A stretch of DNA of 38,934 nucleotides from a virus: IMG/VR virus record IMGVR_UViG_3300046361_000130, positions 1 through 38,934 of that record; one strand, given 5' to 3'. Every line of letters starts with the position of its first letter. Position 1 is the stretch's first letter. Shown piece after piece: positions 1 to 7,735 of this stretch. The position numbers were made by a program, and so were the translations under genes. The notes under the pieces were generated by a model. That model saw only the letters and a program-made list of their open reading frames with translations. It searched no databases and was not told where the DNA came from.

Positions 1-36
1 GATTTGGGAAATATTAAAAACTATAATCGAAAAATA

Positions 37-75
37 AAAATGTACCAATTTTAAAATAAAAACGTACATTTTCTG
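37..75. repeat. Candidate left transposase end sites
   Basis: Two copies of an AAATGTAC-type word occur here in opposite orientation: AAATGTAC at 38-45 and GTACATTT at 64-71, separated by A/T-rich DNA containing TTTTAAAAT. A related block, AAATGTAC followed by TTTTTAAAAT, lies near the other end of the window at 38802-38819. Mu-like transposases bind several such sites at each phage end. That these are the real ends is inference. The first 97 bases otherwise hold no gene; the only other sign is an outward-pointing TATATTTG element (minus strand, 79-86) without a partner box. Confidence 0.4.
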
Positions 76-97
76 AGCAAATATACATAAAAACAAT

Positions 98-130
98 AAA
101 CGCCCTTTAAATTGCTTTTAAAGGGCGTTT
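98..130 (-). terminator. Terminator after the methyltransferase gene
   Basis: There is a perfect 14-bp inverted repeat (98-111 with 117-130) with a 5-base loop and a GC-rich middle. On the minus strand it is followed by a T-rich stretch. It begins a few bases after the stop codon of the adenine methyltransferase and would end the leftward late transcript. Confidence 0.85.
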
Positions 131-135
131 TAGTA

Positions 136-951
136 CTATTTAAATAGCATTATGTCTGTGTAACTTGTAGTGAAATTCAAAGACGCCTTCATTTCGACCT
201 TTGTAGCATCACTAAATGGGTTACCGGTTCCAGTTTTACTTTCAACCCACTCACATAGTTCCACGATGGATGACTTGTTGGAAGTAAAGTAAAAGAACTT
301 CGGGCTGGCCAATACATCCAATACATTCAAATAGTCGTGAAGCTTCCAATAGCTCTTATAAGCTTTCACGTCTGTTGAAAGATATGGTGGATCAACTAAG
401 AAAATAACATTTTCATAATTTTTATACTCATCATAAAGCTCACGATAATCACAACTCGTGCGCTCAACACCTTCTAAATAACCGTCACAAACATAATCTG
501 TCATCTTCACTTTATTGTATAAACTATCCTTGTAGAACTCTTTCAATTCTAAGAAATACTTCATGCCAAAAAGAATAGAACTACTCACAGTTAAATAATC
601 AACATAACCTGCAGCATCCTCCTGTTCAAGTCGCGCTACTATTCTGTCACGATAAGGTCCTTTAATGAGTGCGTCCTTTGGGTAGTCATGTAAAATTTCT
701 CTAAAGTCAGCCAATAACTGGTTAGTTTTAGCGATATTTTTAAGCCTTTTTTGATAATTGTCGTAATCATTCCAAATTACTTTTGCATTTGGAAAATTAA
801 GCTTTGTTGTGTGTGAAAGCAGTCCAGAACCTCCAAATAAATCCACATAAATTGCGTCCTGTGGATAGTTCTCTAATGCGGTGACAAAATGTTTTAAAAA
901 ATTTCTTTTTTGTCCCATAAATGGCAGTGGTGCCGTGCTAAATTTTTTCAT
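136..951 (-). CDS. DNA N6-adenine methyltransferase, D12/Dam class
   Basis: This 271-aa protein is predicted to move a methyl group from S-adenosylmethionine to adenine N6 in DNA. The D12-class motifs occur in the expected order. PLPFMGQKR at residues 8-16 is motif X. VDLFGGSGLL at 36-45 is the AdoMet-binding motif I. VDPPY at 186-190 is the catalytic motif IV. FYFTSNK follows downstream. The length matches Dam-type enzymes (about 270 aa). It is the last gene of the leftward late unit, next to a thymidylate-synthase-like gene and at the genome end where Mu carries its DNA-modification gene mom. It probably protects phage DNA from host restriction. Recognition specificity cannot be read from the sequence. 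Confidence 0.92.
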   Translation of the reverse strand: MKKFSTAPLPFMGQKRNFLKHFVTALENYPQDAIYVDLFGGSGLLSHTTKLNFPNAKVIWNDYDNYQKRLKNIAKTNQLLADFREILHDYPKDALIKGPYRDRIVARLEQEDAAGYVDYLTVSSSILFGMKYFLELKEFYKDSLYNKVKMTDYVCDGYLEGVERTSCDYRELYDEYKNYENVIFLVDPPYLSTDVKAYKSYWKLHDYLNVLDVLASPKFFYFTSNKSSIVELCEWVESKTGTGNPFSDATKVEMKASLNFTTSYTDIMLFK

Positions 952-997
952 TTTTTGATTGATTTTTTGATGATTTTATTTGTTTATATGAATTGAT

Positions 998-1029
998 TTT
1001 CCTATCTTTATAGTGTTATTGATAGGAAA
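998..1029. promoter_or_regulatory. Hairpin in the leader of the methyltransferase gene
   Basis: TTTCCTATC (998-1006) and GATAGGAAA (1021-1029) form a perfect 9-bp inverted repeat with a 14-base spacer. It sits between the TS-like gene and the methyltransferase start. No T-run follows on the minus strand and no clear promoter boxes were found, so an operator or an RNA leader element is as likely as a terminator. Confidence 0.4.
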
Positions 1030-1043
1030 GTTATGCCTTGTTT

Positions 1044-1685
1044 TTAACCGCCAACATTTAATGTAAATGTTGCCTGTTCCCCATTCAATAATGCTTTGGT
1101 ACTATCGATGTTATTCTCATAGATATGCACATTACCAAGCATTACGGTAATGCTTTTCAGTGGAACATCTATTTGCTTACTAATTAAATACAAGTGATAA
1201 ATATCACATGGCAAACCAAGTGAAGCATCACTACTACGTTGATAGGCTGTTATTACTAACTTTCCATTCTCTATTTGGAACTGAACCAACGACAAACACG
1301 GCTGTTGATTACTCTCGGTATCGTTAGAACCAAGAAATAGGACATAGTTTTTTGAGTTTCTTTTCTCCTGGTTAATTTTGGATATCAACTTTGGCAACTT
1401 TTCGAAGTAAGTAGGATAACTATTTACTAGAATAGGACCACAATAGTCCCACCAAGAAACCCCAACCTCTCTATAAGCCTGTGTAGAACGTTCGCCACTC
1501 ATAAAGAGATTAAGTTCGTCCTTCAGTTTCTTTTTTGCCATTGGATGTCCTTCGAATAACTCCAATAGATCTATTGGTTTTAATTCCATTTTTTCATTCA
1601 ATAAGTAAGTTATTGAACCTTTTTTATTGCTCAGATTCTTACCTTTGGCAATGATTTTGCTTAAAATTTGATGATACTTGTTCAT
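1044..1685 (-). CDS. Thymidylate synthase-family protein, predicted dCMP-specific (hydroxymethylase-like)
   Basis: This 213-aa protein of the thymidylate synthase/dNMP hydroxymethylase family lacks part of the usual N-terminus (typical enzymes are about 260 aa). PC at 129-130 holds the nucleophile Cys130. YQRSSD at 148-153 is the phosphate-binding motif. LGLPCDIY at 156-163 and GNVHIY at 184-189 match the remaining active-site blocks. Spacing from Cys130 to Arg150 (20) and Arg150 to Asp161 (11) equals that of E. coli ThyA from C146 to R166 to N177. Asp161 therefore replaces the pyrimidine-selecting Asn. Asp at this position is known in T4 dCMP hydroxymethylase, and the Asn-to-Asp mutant of L. 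casei TS prefers dCMP. It may make a modified cytosine nucleotide for phage DNA. Activity is inferred. Confidence 0.75.
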   Translation of the reverse strand: MNKYHQILSKIIAKGKNLSNKKGSITYLLNEKMELKPIDLLELFEGHPMAKKKLKDELNLFMSGERSTQAYREVGVSWWDYCGPILVNSYPTYFEKLPKLISKINQEKRNSKNYVLFLGSNDTESNQQPCLSLVQFQIENGKLVITAYQRSSDASLGLPCDIYHLYLISKQIDVPLKSITVMLGNVHIYENNIDSTKALLNGEQATFTLNVGG

Positions 1686-1687
1686 TT

Positions 1688-1718
1688 TTTGATTGATGAT
1701 TGATTTATACTATATTTG
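1688..1718 (+). promoter_or_regulatory. Consensus Bacteroidota promoter for a small RNA
   Basis: TTTG at 1688-1691, 19 bp, then TATATTTG at 1711-1718 is an exact match to the Bacteroidota vegetative promoter TTTG/TAnnTTTG. It points rightward, against the surrounding late genes. Its predicted start near 1725 lies just before a structured non-coding region. The upstream box overlaps the start of the TS-like gene on the other strand. Confidence 0.75.
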
Positions 1719-1724
1719 CAACTC

Positions 1725-1840
1725 TCAGGATATTACAAATAACAAAGCCACAGCATAGAAGACTTATGTCCTCCAACGCTGTGGCTTATGCTATTTTAAA
1801 ATACCCTGAGAAAGTTTTTAAATGTTGGAGGACTTTTTTT
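1725..1840 (+). ncRNA. Predicted pseudoknotted small RNA
   Basis: This roughly 115-base region has its own consensus promoter and no convincing coding capacity. Three perfect inverted repeats interlock. P1 is TCTCAGG (1723-1729) with CCTGAGA (1805-1811). P2 is AGCCACAGC (1746-1754) with GCTGTGGCT (1778-1786), concentric with P1. P3 is GTCCTCCAAC (1768-1777), inside the P2 loop, with GTTGGAGGAC (1824-1833). P3 therefore closes an H-type pseudoknot and is followed directly by seven Ts (1834-1840), as in an intrinsic terminator. Promoter, structure and T-run together support an RNA gene. I do not recognise the family. It would be transcribed from a vegetative promoter, so it could be made in the lysogen. 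Confidence 0.6.
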
Positions 1841-1857
1841 ACTTCACCTCCACGAAG

Positions 1858-2196
1858 CTATTCTAATTCTCTAATGCTTTTCTTGCAATGATTCTTATCT
1901 ATTCTGTCCAGGACAAAACATATCACTTTACCAAACCAACTCAATGTTTTATCACGTTGATTCTTACCTAGTGCGCTGCTAATTGTTTCGCGGACATCAC
2001 CAAACTCATAACCATTGACCTGCATTGTAATGTTTAAAAAACACCTAAAGTTATGGTTGCCAAATCGGTCAATATCTATTGCTGTTTGCTTAAAATATTC
2101 ATTACTCAAACCATGTTGAGCTGCTACGAATATCCAATTGATAAAAGTCATAGGCAACCAAAGAGCTGTTGCAATAATAAAAAGTAAGATTCCCAT
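1858..2196 (-). CDS. Small membrane protein of the late operon
   Basis: Unrecognised 112-aa protein. I chose the ATG at 2196, one base after the upstream stop codon, instead of the earlier in-frame start at 2229 that would overlap the previous gene. Residues 2-27 are strongly hydrophobic (GILLFIIATALWLPMTF and onward) and should span the inner membrane or act as an uncleaved signal. The rest is polar with several Cys, Asp and Arg residues. It follows the tail-fibre genes, where phages often keep lysis or host-interaction genes. One membrane segment would fit an accessory lysis protein or holin, but no motif supports a specific role. Confidence 0.65.
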   Translation of the reverse strand: MGILLFIIATALWLPMTFINWIFVAAQHGLSNEYFKQTAIDIDRFGNHNFRCFLNITMQVNGYEFGDVRETISSALGKNQRDKTLSWFGKVICFVLDRIDKNHCKKSIRELE

Positions 2197-2197
2197 T

Positions 2198-2635
2198 TTA
2201 GACCTTGTTACCGTTAATAAATATATCATCCAAGTCTTCTTGAGTCAATCCCATCAATACGGCCACTAATTGCAAATCTGCGTTGTATCTGTCAAAGTAA
2301 GCAGCCTCCTCAAACTTGATGATTGCTATCTGTTTTTGAACATCAGGAAACATAGAACTAGGAATTGAGTTAATGGTTTCAATAATATCTACTATTTCAA
2401 TTCCTTTTAAAAGCAATTGAATTTTCAAACCCATTCTTGAAACAGATAAAGGAACTAGAGCTTTGTTTGCTTCAGCTATTTCTTCAGGTGTAGCTCCTTC
2501 AACCCAAGCAGAACCATTCCATTTTTCTATTACAAATGAATAAGTGTTTGGAGTATTAGTCCAATTATCATGTTCGGGTTTTGTTTCGGTCATACCTTGG
2601 AAAAATCCCACTCCGTTATATACGTAGTAATACAT
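2198..2635 (-). CDS. Tail-fibre-region protein
   Basis: This 145-aa protein starts MYYYVYNGVGFF. An N-terminal part rich in aromatic residues (about 1-50) contains WNGSAWVEG and is followed by a helical C-terminal half (about 55-145). It resembles the small fibre-assembly or fibre-tip proteins that follow Bacteroidota phage fibres, in which a short carbohydrate-binding-like strand region precedes a helical tail. It lies 5 bp from the 139-aa gene upstream and directly before the small membrane protein, so the three are probably cotranscribed. The role as chaperone or fibre accessory is inferred from position only. Confidence 0.7.
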   Translation of the reverse strand: MYYYVYNGVGFFQGMTETKPEHDNWTNTPNTYSFVIEKWNGSAWVEGATPEEIAEANKALVPLSVSRMGLKIQLLLKGIEIVDIIETINSIPSSMFPDVQKQIAIIKFEEAAYFDRYNADLQLVAVLMGLTQEDLDDIFINGNKV

Positions 2636-2640
2636 AGCTC

Positions 2641-3060
2641 TTATTTTTTAATTAATATAAATCCACTAGCTATTTTAGTTGCTGTTCCAGCTGACCAAGT
2701 AGAGCCTGGAATTGTAGCAAAAAGATTGACAACATTTGAGCCGTTAGATATAGAGCCACGTCCTGGATTGTTAAAATAAGAACCGTTACTCATAGGAATA
2801 TGTTGACTGGTGCTATTCTCAGTTGTATTAAAATGGATTGTAAATGATGAATTTATTCCACTACCAGGACCTTCTAAATGGTAGAAATAAAGGCAGTGTG
2901 TTCCTAAATCTATGTACCATAATATTTTTTGTGCAAATGAACTCCAACCCACAGTCGTTGTTCCAATTGCATAGCTAACAAAACCCAAAATATTCTGCTT
3001 TAAATTTAAAGCTTCTTCTATGCCTAATTGCCCTATATCTATTTTTTTACTACTTTGCAT
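2641..3060 (-). CDS. Putative tail-fibre tip or receptor-binding protein
   Basis: This 139-aa protein is rich in Gly, Ser, Thr and Asn, with a predicted beta-rich body and no recognised domain. It begins two bases after the stop of the large fibre-like gene and precedes the 145-aa protein. The composition (long strings of small polar residues with aromatic positions such as WYIDLGTHCLYFYHLEG) suits a trimeric fibre tip. No diversity-generating repeat is present here: nothing resembling the DGR template was seen in this gene. Confidence 0.6.
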   Translation of the reverse strand: MQSSKKIDIGQLGIEEALNLKQNILGFVSYAIGTTTVGWSSFAQKILWYIDLGTHCLYFYHLEGPGSGINSSFTIHFNTTENSTSQHIPMSNGSYFNNPGRGSISNGSNVVNLFATIPGSTWSAGTATKIASGFILIKK

Positions 3061-3062
3061 AA

Positions 3063-4619
3063 TTAATTTTTTATTATTCTGTAAAAATCACCAGTTAATG
3101 TTTGGTCATTTACTGTATGACCGATTGCAAATATAAAGTATTGGTTTACTGTCCAATCAATTGTAAGTGTTGACATTGCTGCTGCTTGAGTTGTATCAGT
3201 TGCAATAGCAGCAGCAGTATTGATAACTTTTGTAGTAGCACCTTTTACTGCTAATCTTCTTTCTAATTGTGTTGTTCTACCAACTGCTGCTGTGTTATAT
3301 ATAGCAACTTGTATTGGTGTTCCAGTTAAGTTAGATGCTGTATTAACGTACACATAAACATTTGTTTGTGATGTTTTAGAACCTGGTGAAGTACTTCTAA
3401 ATAATAATTCAACTACATCTCCTCCTGAAAATGTATTAGCTGGTATTAATTGAGTATAAGTAGGTGTTATTGTAAGTGTATTAGCAACTGTTACTCCATC
3501 AATTCCAGACCTCCAAGTTCTTGGCGTTTGATTATAATTAGCTTTTAAATTCAATAAAGCATCTACTTCTGCTTGTGAGTAATAAGGTTGTATTCCTGTA
3601 ATAGCGTTTGAATAAATTACCACTACATAATCTCCACTATCTAAAGTATCTAAAATTGTAATCTGATTTGGAGCTACTAATGTATATTGACTTGTGCTTA
3701 AAGCACCTTGACCTTGAACTTCGATACTATAAACTTGTCCGTAATTATTTGCTAAAGTAAATGTTTGAGAGCCACTAAAAGTAAATTCTTCACGAAGCAG
3801 ATTTCCTACTTGTGTTAAATCTGCTTTTAAATCCAAACCTATTTTAACAGCATTTGGTGTAATTCCACCATCAGTTTCAGTTCCAATAGCATTGTACAAT
3901 TTAGCTATTCCTGCAATCAAATTAGTAGCAACTGCAACAGATGAACCAAAGTCTTGAAAAACAATATTAGATGTTCCAATAATTGGGTTTAATGTGGATT
4001 GTCTAAAAGTTTTACCAGCGTGAGTTCCACTAGTAACTCCTACAACTGCATTATTTAATTCTGCTGTTGTGTTTGCATCATTGGTTCTGAAAAGCCTATA
4101 ATAAGAATAACCACCAACTCCAGTTATTAAATTTGAATTAACTCTATGAATTCCATTCTTAGTTTGATTTGCTAATCCTGACACAATAACTCTTGAGCCA
4201 TCAACTAAGGTAACACCTTGTTGTGTTAAAGAAGTTATACCAATTATTGCAGGACTTATGTCATCAACACCAGAAGTTAAATTTAATTCCACAGGTTGTT
4301 TCCATGCGATACCTTCTAATAAAGCAGCTATATCATCAAGATACGCAACTGTTCCATCCTTATCAGGAAAAGAAACGTTTCTTAATGAAGTTATTAAAGA
4401 AGTAACAAAATTGATTTTACCAGAAAGTGTAAGTCCTGCAACTTCAATTCCTAACGTGGAACTATTATCAACATTCAAAATTTGTTGCAAATTCAATCCA
4501 TTGACATAATCAACGAAAGCCATGAACTCTGGAGCTGACAAATAGTACTTTGTAGGCTTTCCGGCAACAGCTGCTAATTTTTCTGGACTATCCTCTTTTA
4601 ACTCAATTTCGAATCCCAT
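3063..4619 (-). CDS. Tail fibre protein
   Basis: This 518-aa beta-rich protein starts with a short virion-attachment-like segment (about residues 1-60). There follow regions typical of Bacteroidota phage fibres: SFPDKDGTVAYLDDI near residues 83-97, a GIHRVNS/TAELNNAVVGVTSGTHAG block, repeats of the LKADLTQVGNLL type, and YYSQAEVDALLNLKANYNQ. The C-terminal 150 residues are Thr-rich strands that probably form the distal adhesin. It is expected to bind the host surface. It lies between the 159-aa putative fibre-assembly gene and the small tip protein, in one transcription unit with 1-3 bp spacings. Confidence 0.8.
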   Translation of the reverse strand: MGFEIELKEDSPEKLAAVAGKPTKYYLSAPEFMAFVDYVNGLNLQQILNVDNSSTLGIEVAGLTLSGKINFVTSLITSLRNVSFPDKDGTVAYLDDIAALLEGIAWKQPVELNLTSGVDDISPAIIGITSLTQQGVTLVDGSRVIVSGLANQTKNGIHRVNSNLITGVGGYSYYRLFRTNDANTTAELNNAVVGVTSGTHAGKTFRQSTLNPIIGTSNIVFQDFGSSVAVATNLIAGIAKLYNAIGTETDGGITPNAVKIGLDLKADLTQVGNLLREEFTFSGSQTFTLANNYGQVYSIEVQGQGALSTSQYTLVAPNQITILDTLDSGDYVVVIYSNAITGIQPYYSQAEVDALLNLKANYNQTPRTWRSGIDGVTVANTLTITPTYTQLIPANTFSGGDVVELLFRSTSPGSKTSQTNVYVYVNTASNLTGTPIQVAIYNTAAVGRTTQLERRLAVKGATTKVINTAAAIATDTTQAAAMSTLTIDWTVNQYFIFAIGHTVNDQTLTGDFYRIIKN

Positions 4620-4621
4620 TG

Positions 4622-5101
4622 TTAATAAGGTTTTGTGTAATTCAACAATTGTTTTGTGTACTCAAAATAGAACGCATCAATATTAGCTTCAACCAAAGAA
4701 AACTCTTCACCATCAACTGTCATAACAGTATGATCACCTAACTGTTCTTTGATAGCATAATAAAACAAACGTGAAGCTTCATGCATTGGAAAATACTTTC
4801 CAGAATACAAGAAAGAACCTGCATTAACATCATTAGTCTTTGCTTGAAATTCTGAAATCTTTTCAGCTAACAAAAATTCCTCTTCAAAAGCTTCCATTTC
4901 TGGAGCTGTAAGTTCCACAAGTTCACCCGAAACAATCTTCCATGGACAAACACCATAGATTTGTGCCGGAATAACATTTTCAGCAACAATCAACGGATTT
5001 TCAAACTCACCCATTTCAGTAAGTTCTGTAATGTCTTTTGCCCATTCCATCCAATTGATTAATGGCTTTTCTGCTATAGCAAATGCTTTGAAATATTTCA
5101 T
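4622..5101 (-). CDS. Putative tail-fibre assembly protein
   Basis: This 159-aa mostly helical acidic protein has a long central helix (about residues 68-110, TAPEMEAFEEEFLLAEKI and onward) and no signal peptide. It sits between two tail-fibre genes with one- to two-base spacings. Size, charge and placement fit a fibre chaperone such as Mu U/P2 G, but the sequence does not clearly show that domain. It could also be a short structural connector. Confidence 0.6.
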   Translation of the reverse strand: MKYFKAFAIAEKPLINWMEWAKDITELTEMGEFENPLIVAENVIPAQIYGVCPWKIVSGELVELTAPEMEAFEEEFLLAEKISEFQAKTNDVNAGSFLYSGKYFPMHEASRLFYYAIKEQLGDHTVMTVDGEEFSLVEANIDAFYFEYTKQLLNYTKPY

Positions 5102-5102
5102 A

Positions 5103-5909
5103 TTAATTCGCGATTAGTTTATAGTGTAATTTGATGTTTCTTACGCCTGTGTTTATCATTGCTAAAAGCATGAAGTCAAAAGATGTTGCAGTATAAGCAG
5201 CGGTGGCAAAAGAAACAACGTCTTGTGAACGTGAACCAAAAGGACTTAAACTTTCAACCTCACAGATAACATGATAATTGGTAGTTCCTACATCTGGAAA
5301 GTTTATAACTGTTGTTGTGTTAGAACCAACAGCTCCAAGAATAGCAGAACCAGTTTTTAAAACATTTTCAATAACTGGCTTATTTTTAATGTAAGCATCA
5401 GATAATGGATTTGTAACATTCCAATCAGATTGAACATTTACTTCAGCGCCTGCTTCAATTGCATTCAACTTTGCAAGTAAAGCAGCTGTAAAGTTTTCTT
5501 CAGTATGAATATAGTTAGAATCGTTTACATAGTGAAACTTTATAAAATCAATCCACATAGTTCCACCACTCGAAACCTTAACCGCTTCCAGTTCTCTAAA
5601 AACTGGTTGATCAACACCGTTTTTAAAATTCAAAGTTGATGTAGTTGCTTGTTTAGCAATAAGTGTGTTGGCATCGCCTGGTGTACCTGCAAAAGGACAA
5701 AGCTCACCATCGATGTACATCATTCCGGCAGTTATGTTAGCACCAACAATTTGGCAACCAGAAATTATATAACTTCCTGTTTCTGCACAACCCAAAAAAG
5801 AAACCAATGTTTTAAGATAAAAAATATAGCTTTCTTGCATCTTATCAAGTGTAGCTTGTTTTAATCTGTAACCTCCTAATTTTGAAAAATCAATAATGAC
5901 ATTTTTCAT
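5103..5909 (-). CDS. Tail fibre protein with collar motif
   Basis: This 268-aa protein has near the middle (about residues 140-180) the block KLNAIEAGAEVNVQSDWN followed by SDAYIKNKP. This is the characteristic AGAEVNVQ/SDWN motif of Bacteroidota phage fibres. The N-terminal 60 residues probably attach it to the baseplate; the C-terminal 90 residues are beta-rich. It overlaps the gene upstream by 4 bp (ATGA type), which ties it to the baseplate proteins. It probably forms the proximal fibre, with the 518-aa protein as distal part. Confidence 0.82.
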   Translation of the reverse strand: MKNVIIDFSKLGGYRLKQATLDKMQESYIFYLKTLVSFLGCAETGSYIISGCQIVGANITAGMMYIDGELCPFAGTPGDANTLIAKQATTSTLNFKNGVDQPVFRELEAVKVSSGGTMWIDFIKFHYVNDSNYIHTEENFTAALLAKLNAIEAGAEVNVQSDWNVTNPLSDAYIKNKPVIENVLKTGSAILGAVGSNTTTVINFPDVGTTNYHVICEVESLSPFGSRSQDVVSFATAAYTATSFDFMLLAMINTGVRNIKLHYKLIAN

Positions 5910-6406
5910 AATGTATATGTTTGAATTGTAAAATAAGTTCCAATATATCTGTAGTTATTCACCACACTTCGAACTACAGCTTCATTAAATGGAATTGTGT
6001 CCGGTATAAAAATTATAAAACCAAAAGAGTCGTTTCCTTCGCTTTCACTATCTAAAAACAAATCGTCTTCAGAGTCATCACCATCGTCTTCAATAAAAAC
6101 TGATTCCTCCTCAGCATTTTGATGAATGTATATTTTTTCACTTACCAATGCATCCTCAATGTATATTTGTTTTGTACCATCATGGTCTGTTGGATCATAT
6201 CCTGGAACCGTAAAAAAATCATTAAGAACTTTCTCAAGATATATCGTTTCACCATTGTGCTGCATTCTGTATAATGCAGTTTCTTGAACTCGGTAAAACA
6301 GTTCAAAGATGCATTTCACTAAAGGAACCATTTCTGAACCTGCAGTTAACTTGGCAAATAAATCATTAACCAGTTTATTGAAATCTATGTTAAACCAAAT
6401 TTTCAT
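5906..6406 (-). CDS. Baseplate-region protein (Mu gp48-position)
   Basis: This 166-aa protein lies directly downstream of the baseplate J-like gene, where Mu encodes gp48, the last baseplate component before the fibres. The N-terminus (about 1-75) is helical. Residues 98-125 are a strikingly acidic run of Glu, Asp and Ser, and a conserved-looking beta segment (FGFIIFIPDTIPFN) follows. The acidic linker is unusual for a baseplate protein and may bind metal or another tail protein. Assignment rests on gene order; the start overlaps the upstream gene by 17 bp. Confidence 0.6.
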   Translation of the reverse strand: MKIWFNIDFNKLVNDLFAKLTAGSEMVPLVKCIFELFYRVQETALYRMQHNGETIYLEKVLNDFFTVPGYDPTDHDGTKQIYIEDALVSEKIYIHQNAEEESVFIEDDGDDSEDDLFLDSESEGNDSFGFIIFIPDTIPFNEAVVRSVVNNYRYIGTYFTIQTYTL

Positions 6407-7235
6407 TACTCAAGTAAATTACGGTGAAATCAGCATCTGGAATATTAAAATAACCACTTTCAGGAATCTGTCCTGTTTGAAAATCACTATAGGGAAAACT
6501 TGCGTACTTCCATTTCATTTCTTCAATTTCTACTAGTGTAACACCTTCAACATTCATAATTTCCTGTTCAAAGAAACGTTTGATAAAAGCTCCATTAAAC
6601 TCGAGCTTTTTCAAGTAGCTTTCTTTTGCTTCCTTAACAGGATTTGTGGTTCCATTGATTAATAAACCTGTTTCTATGTCAATAATTTCTGGATTAACCC
6701 AAACTTTGATTGTCGTTTTTATCAAGTCTGCAGGCAAATTGATTATTGCTGTAGGAATGCCTGGTACTTTCTTTTTTTGATAATAAGCTTTAAAAGCTTC
6801 AAGCTGTGGTGTTGTTAATGGACCATCAGCTGTTGTAACTTTCAAAACCAAACCGCCAGTTGATGGTTCCAGTATTGCACAGTTAGAAATTATTTTCATT
6901 GAATCTGGATCTACAACATCCGTTAAATCGTATTGAAAACTTTTATCTACATACTGAAGCTCGAGTCCATAATGAAAATCGAGAATAGCTGCTTTTAAAT
7001 TCGGTTGGTTTTGCTCCTTGGTATTTTTGGAATTCTCAATTACAGATTTTTCTAAGTACCAAAATGACAAACAGAATATAAATATCCATTGTCGCCATTG
7101 TGAAACTTTTGATGTGGAATTTGCAGAAGTAACAGAAACCTCTTCAGGAGTTAAAATTTCCAATGCGTTTAAGTCTGCAACTGTATCACGTGCATCAAGA
7201 ACTATTTTTTGTATTTCATTAAAACGATTGTCCAT
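6390..7235 (-). CDS. Baseplate J-like protein
   Basis: This 281-aa protein occupies the place of Mu gp47/P2 gpJ. The C-terminal half has the usual order for these wedge proteins: an alpha/beta part with GIPTAIINLPADLIKTTIKVWV (residues about 161-180), a helical stretch with KLEFNGAFIKRFFEQEIM, and a terminal strand region ending in TVIYLS. The N-terminus is shortened and rewritten compared with gpJ, as is common in Bacteroidota Mu-like phages. It would connect the baseplate hub to the fibre-bearing parts. The assignment is moderately secure because the neighbours are gp25-like, hub and spike proteins. Confidence 0.7.
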   Translation of the reverse strand: MDNRFNEIQKIVLDARDTVADLNALEILTPEEVSVTSANSTSKVSQWRQWIFIFCLSFWYLEKSVIENSKNTKEQNQPNLKAAILDFHYGLELQYVDKSFQYDLTDVVDPDSMKIISNCAILEPSTGGLVLKVTTADGPLTTPQLEAFKAYYQKKKVPGIPTAIINLPADLIKTTIKVWVNPEIIDIETGLLINGTTNPVKEAKESYLKKLEFNGAFIKRFFEQEIMNVEGVTLVEIEEMKWKYASFPYSDFQTGQIPESGYFNIPDADFTVIYLSNENLV

Positions 7236-7237
7236 AA

Positions 7238-7735
7238 TTAAAATGAGTAAGGAAATTCACCCGGAAATAAATAATCAAGGTAAGTTGGTTCTGGTAACTG
7301 TTGTGTAAAAATTGATGTTGCTATTTTGATGCCTCTATCTTTAAAACGTTTGGCTGTAATTTCATTTTTTAATGTTGGAACTATTGATTTAGTTCTATAT
7401 CCTGGTGTCAAAGTATCTGTAACATTCATTCCATTTGCAACAGCTCTTTCAAATGCCGAAAATGGACTTCCATCTTCTTGATTAGCGATATCTACAAAAG
7501 ACTGATTTGGATGTGCAATTACTGAAGGTAAAACAGCGCTTGGTTTTTCAATAAGCAGCTGTTCAAAACTCAAATAGTTTTCTTTGACAAAACTAGGTTT
7601 TTGCAATGCTTGACCTGCAAGGATGACATCAGTAACAGAAATATTATTTCTTAAAGCAAGTGCAAAAGCATAACCAACGCCGTGCTCTAGAGTTGCTATA
7701 CTAATAATACTTTGTTCTGGTCCTGCAATTATCAT
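7238..7735 (-). CDS. Baseplate-associated protein with LysM-like repeats
   Basis: This 165-aa protein contains two related segments, about residues 7-46 (QSIISIATLEHG and then NNISVTDVILAGQ) and 78-116 (QSFVDIANQEDG and then GMNVTDTLTPG). Each looks like a diverged LysM unit: a start such as QSxxxIA, a middle helix and a closing N-VTD-L-PG. LysM domains in tail proteins (for example P2 gpX) bind peptidoglycan or help assembly. The gene overlaps the coiled-coil gene upstream by 4 bp and precedes baseplate J. Confidence 0.65.
   Translation of the reverse strand: MIIAGPEQSIISIATLEHGVGYAFALALRNNISVTDVILAGQALQKPSFVKENYLSFEQLLIEKPSAVLPSVIAHPNQSFVDIANQEDGSPFSAFERAVANGMNVTDTLTPGYRTKSIVPTLKNEITAKRFKDRGIKIATSIFTQQLPEPTYLDYLFPGEFPYSF

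Noticed and set aside
1700-1891. 63-codon plus-strand frame over the small RNA region
   Set aside because: Composition is not protein-like and the frame is a by-product of the inverted repeats.
2641-4619. Tail fibre genes as DGR targets
   Set aside because: No stretch related to the template repeat was seen there; the only variable repeat found is in the 155-aa gene.
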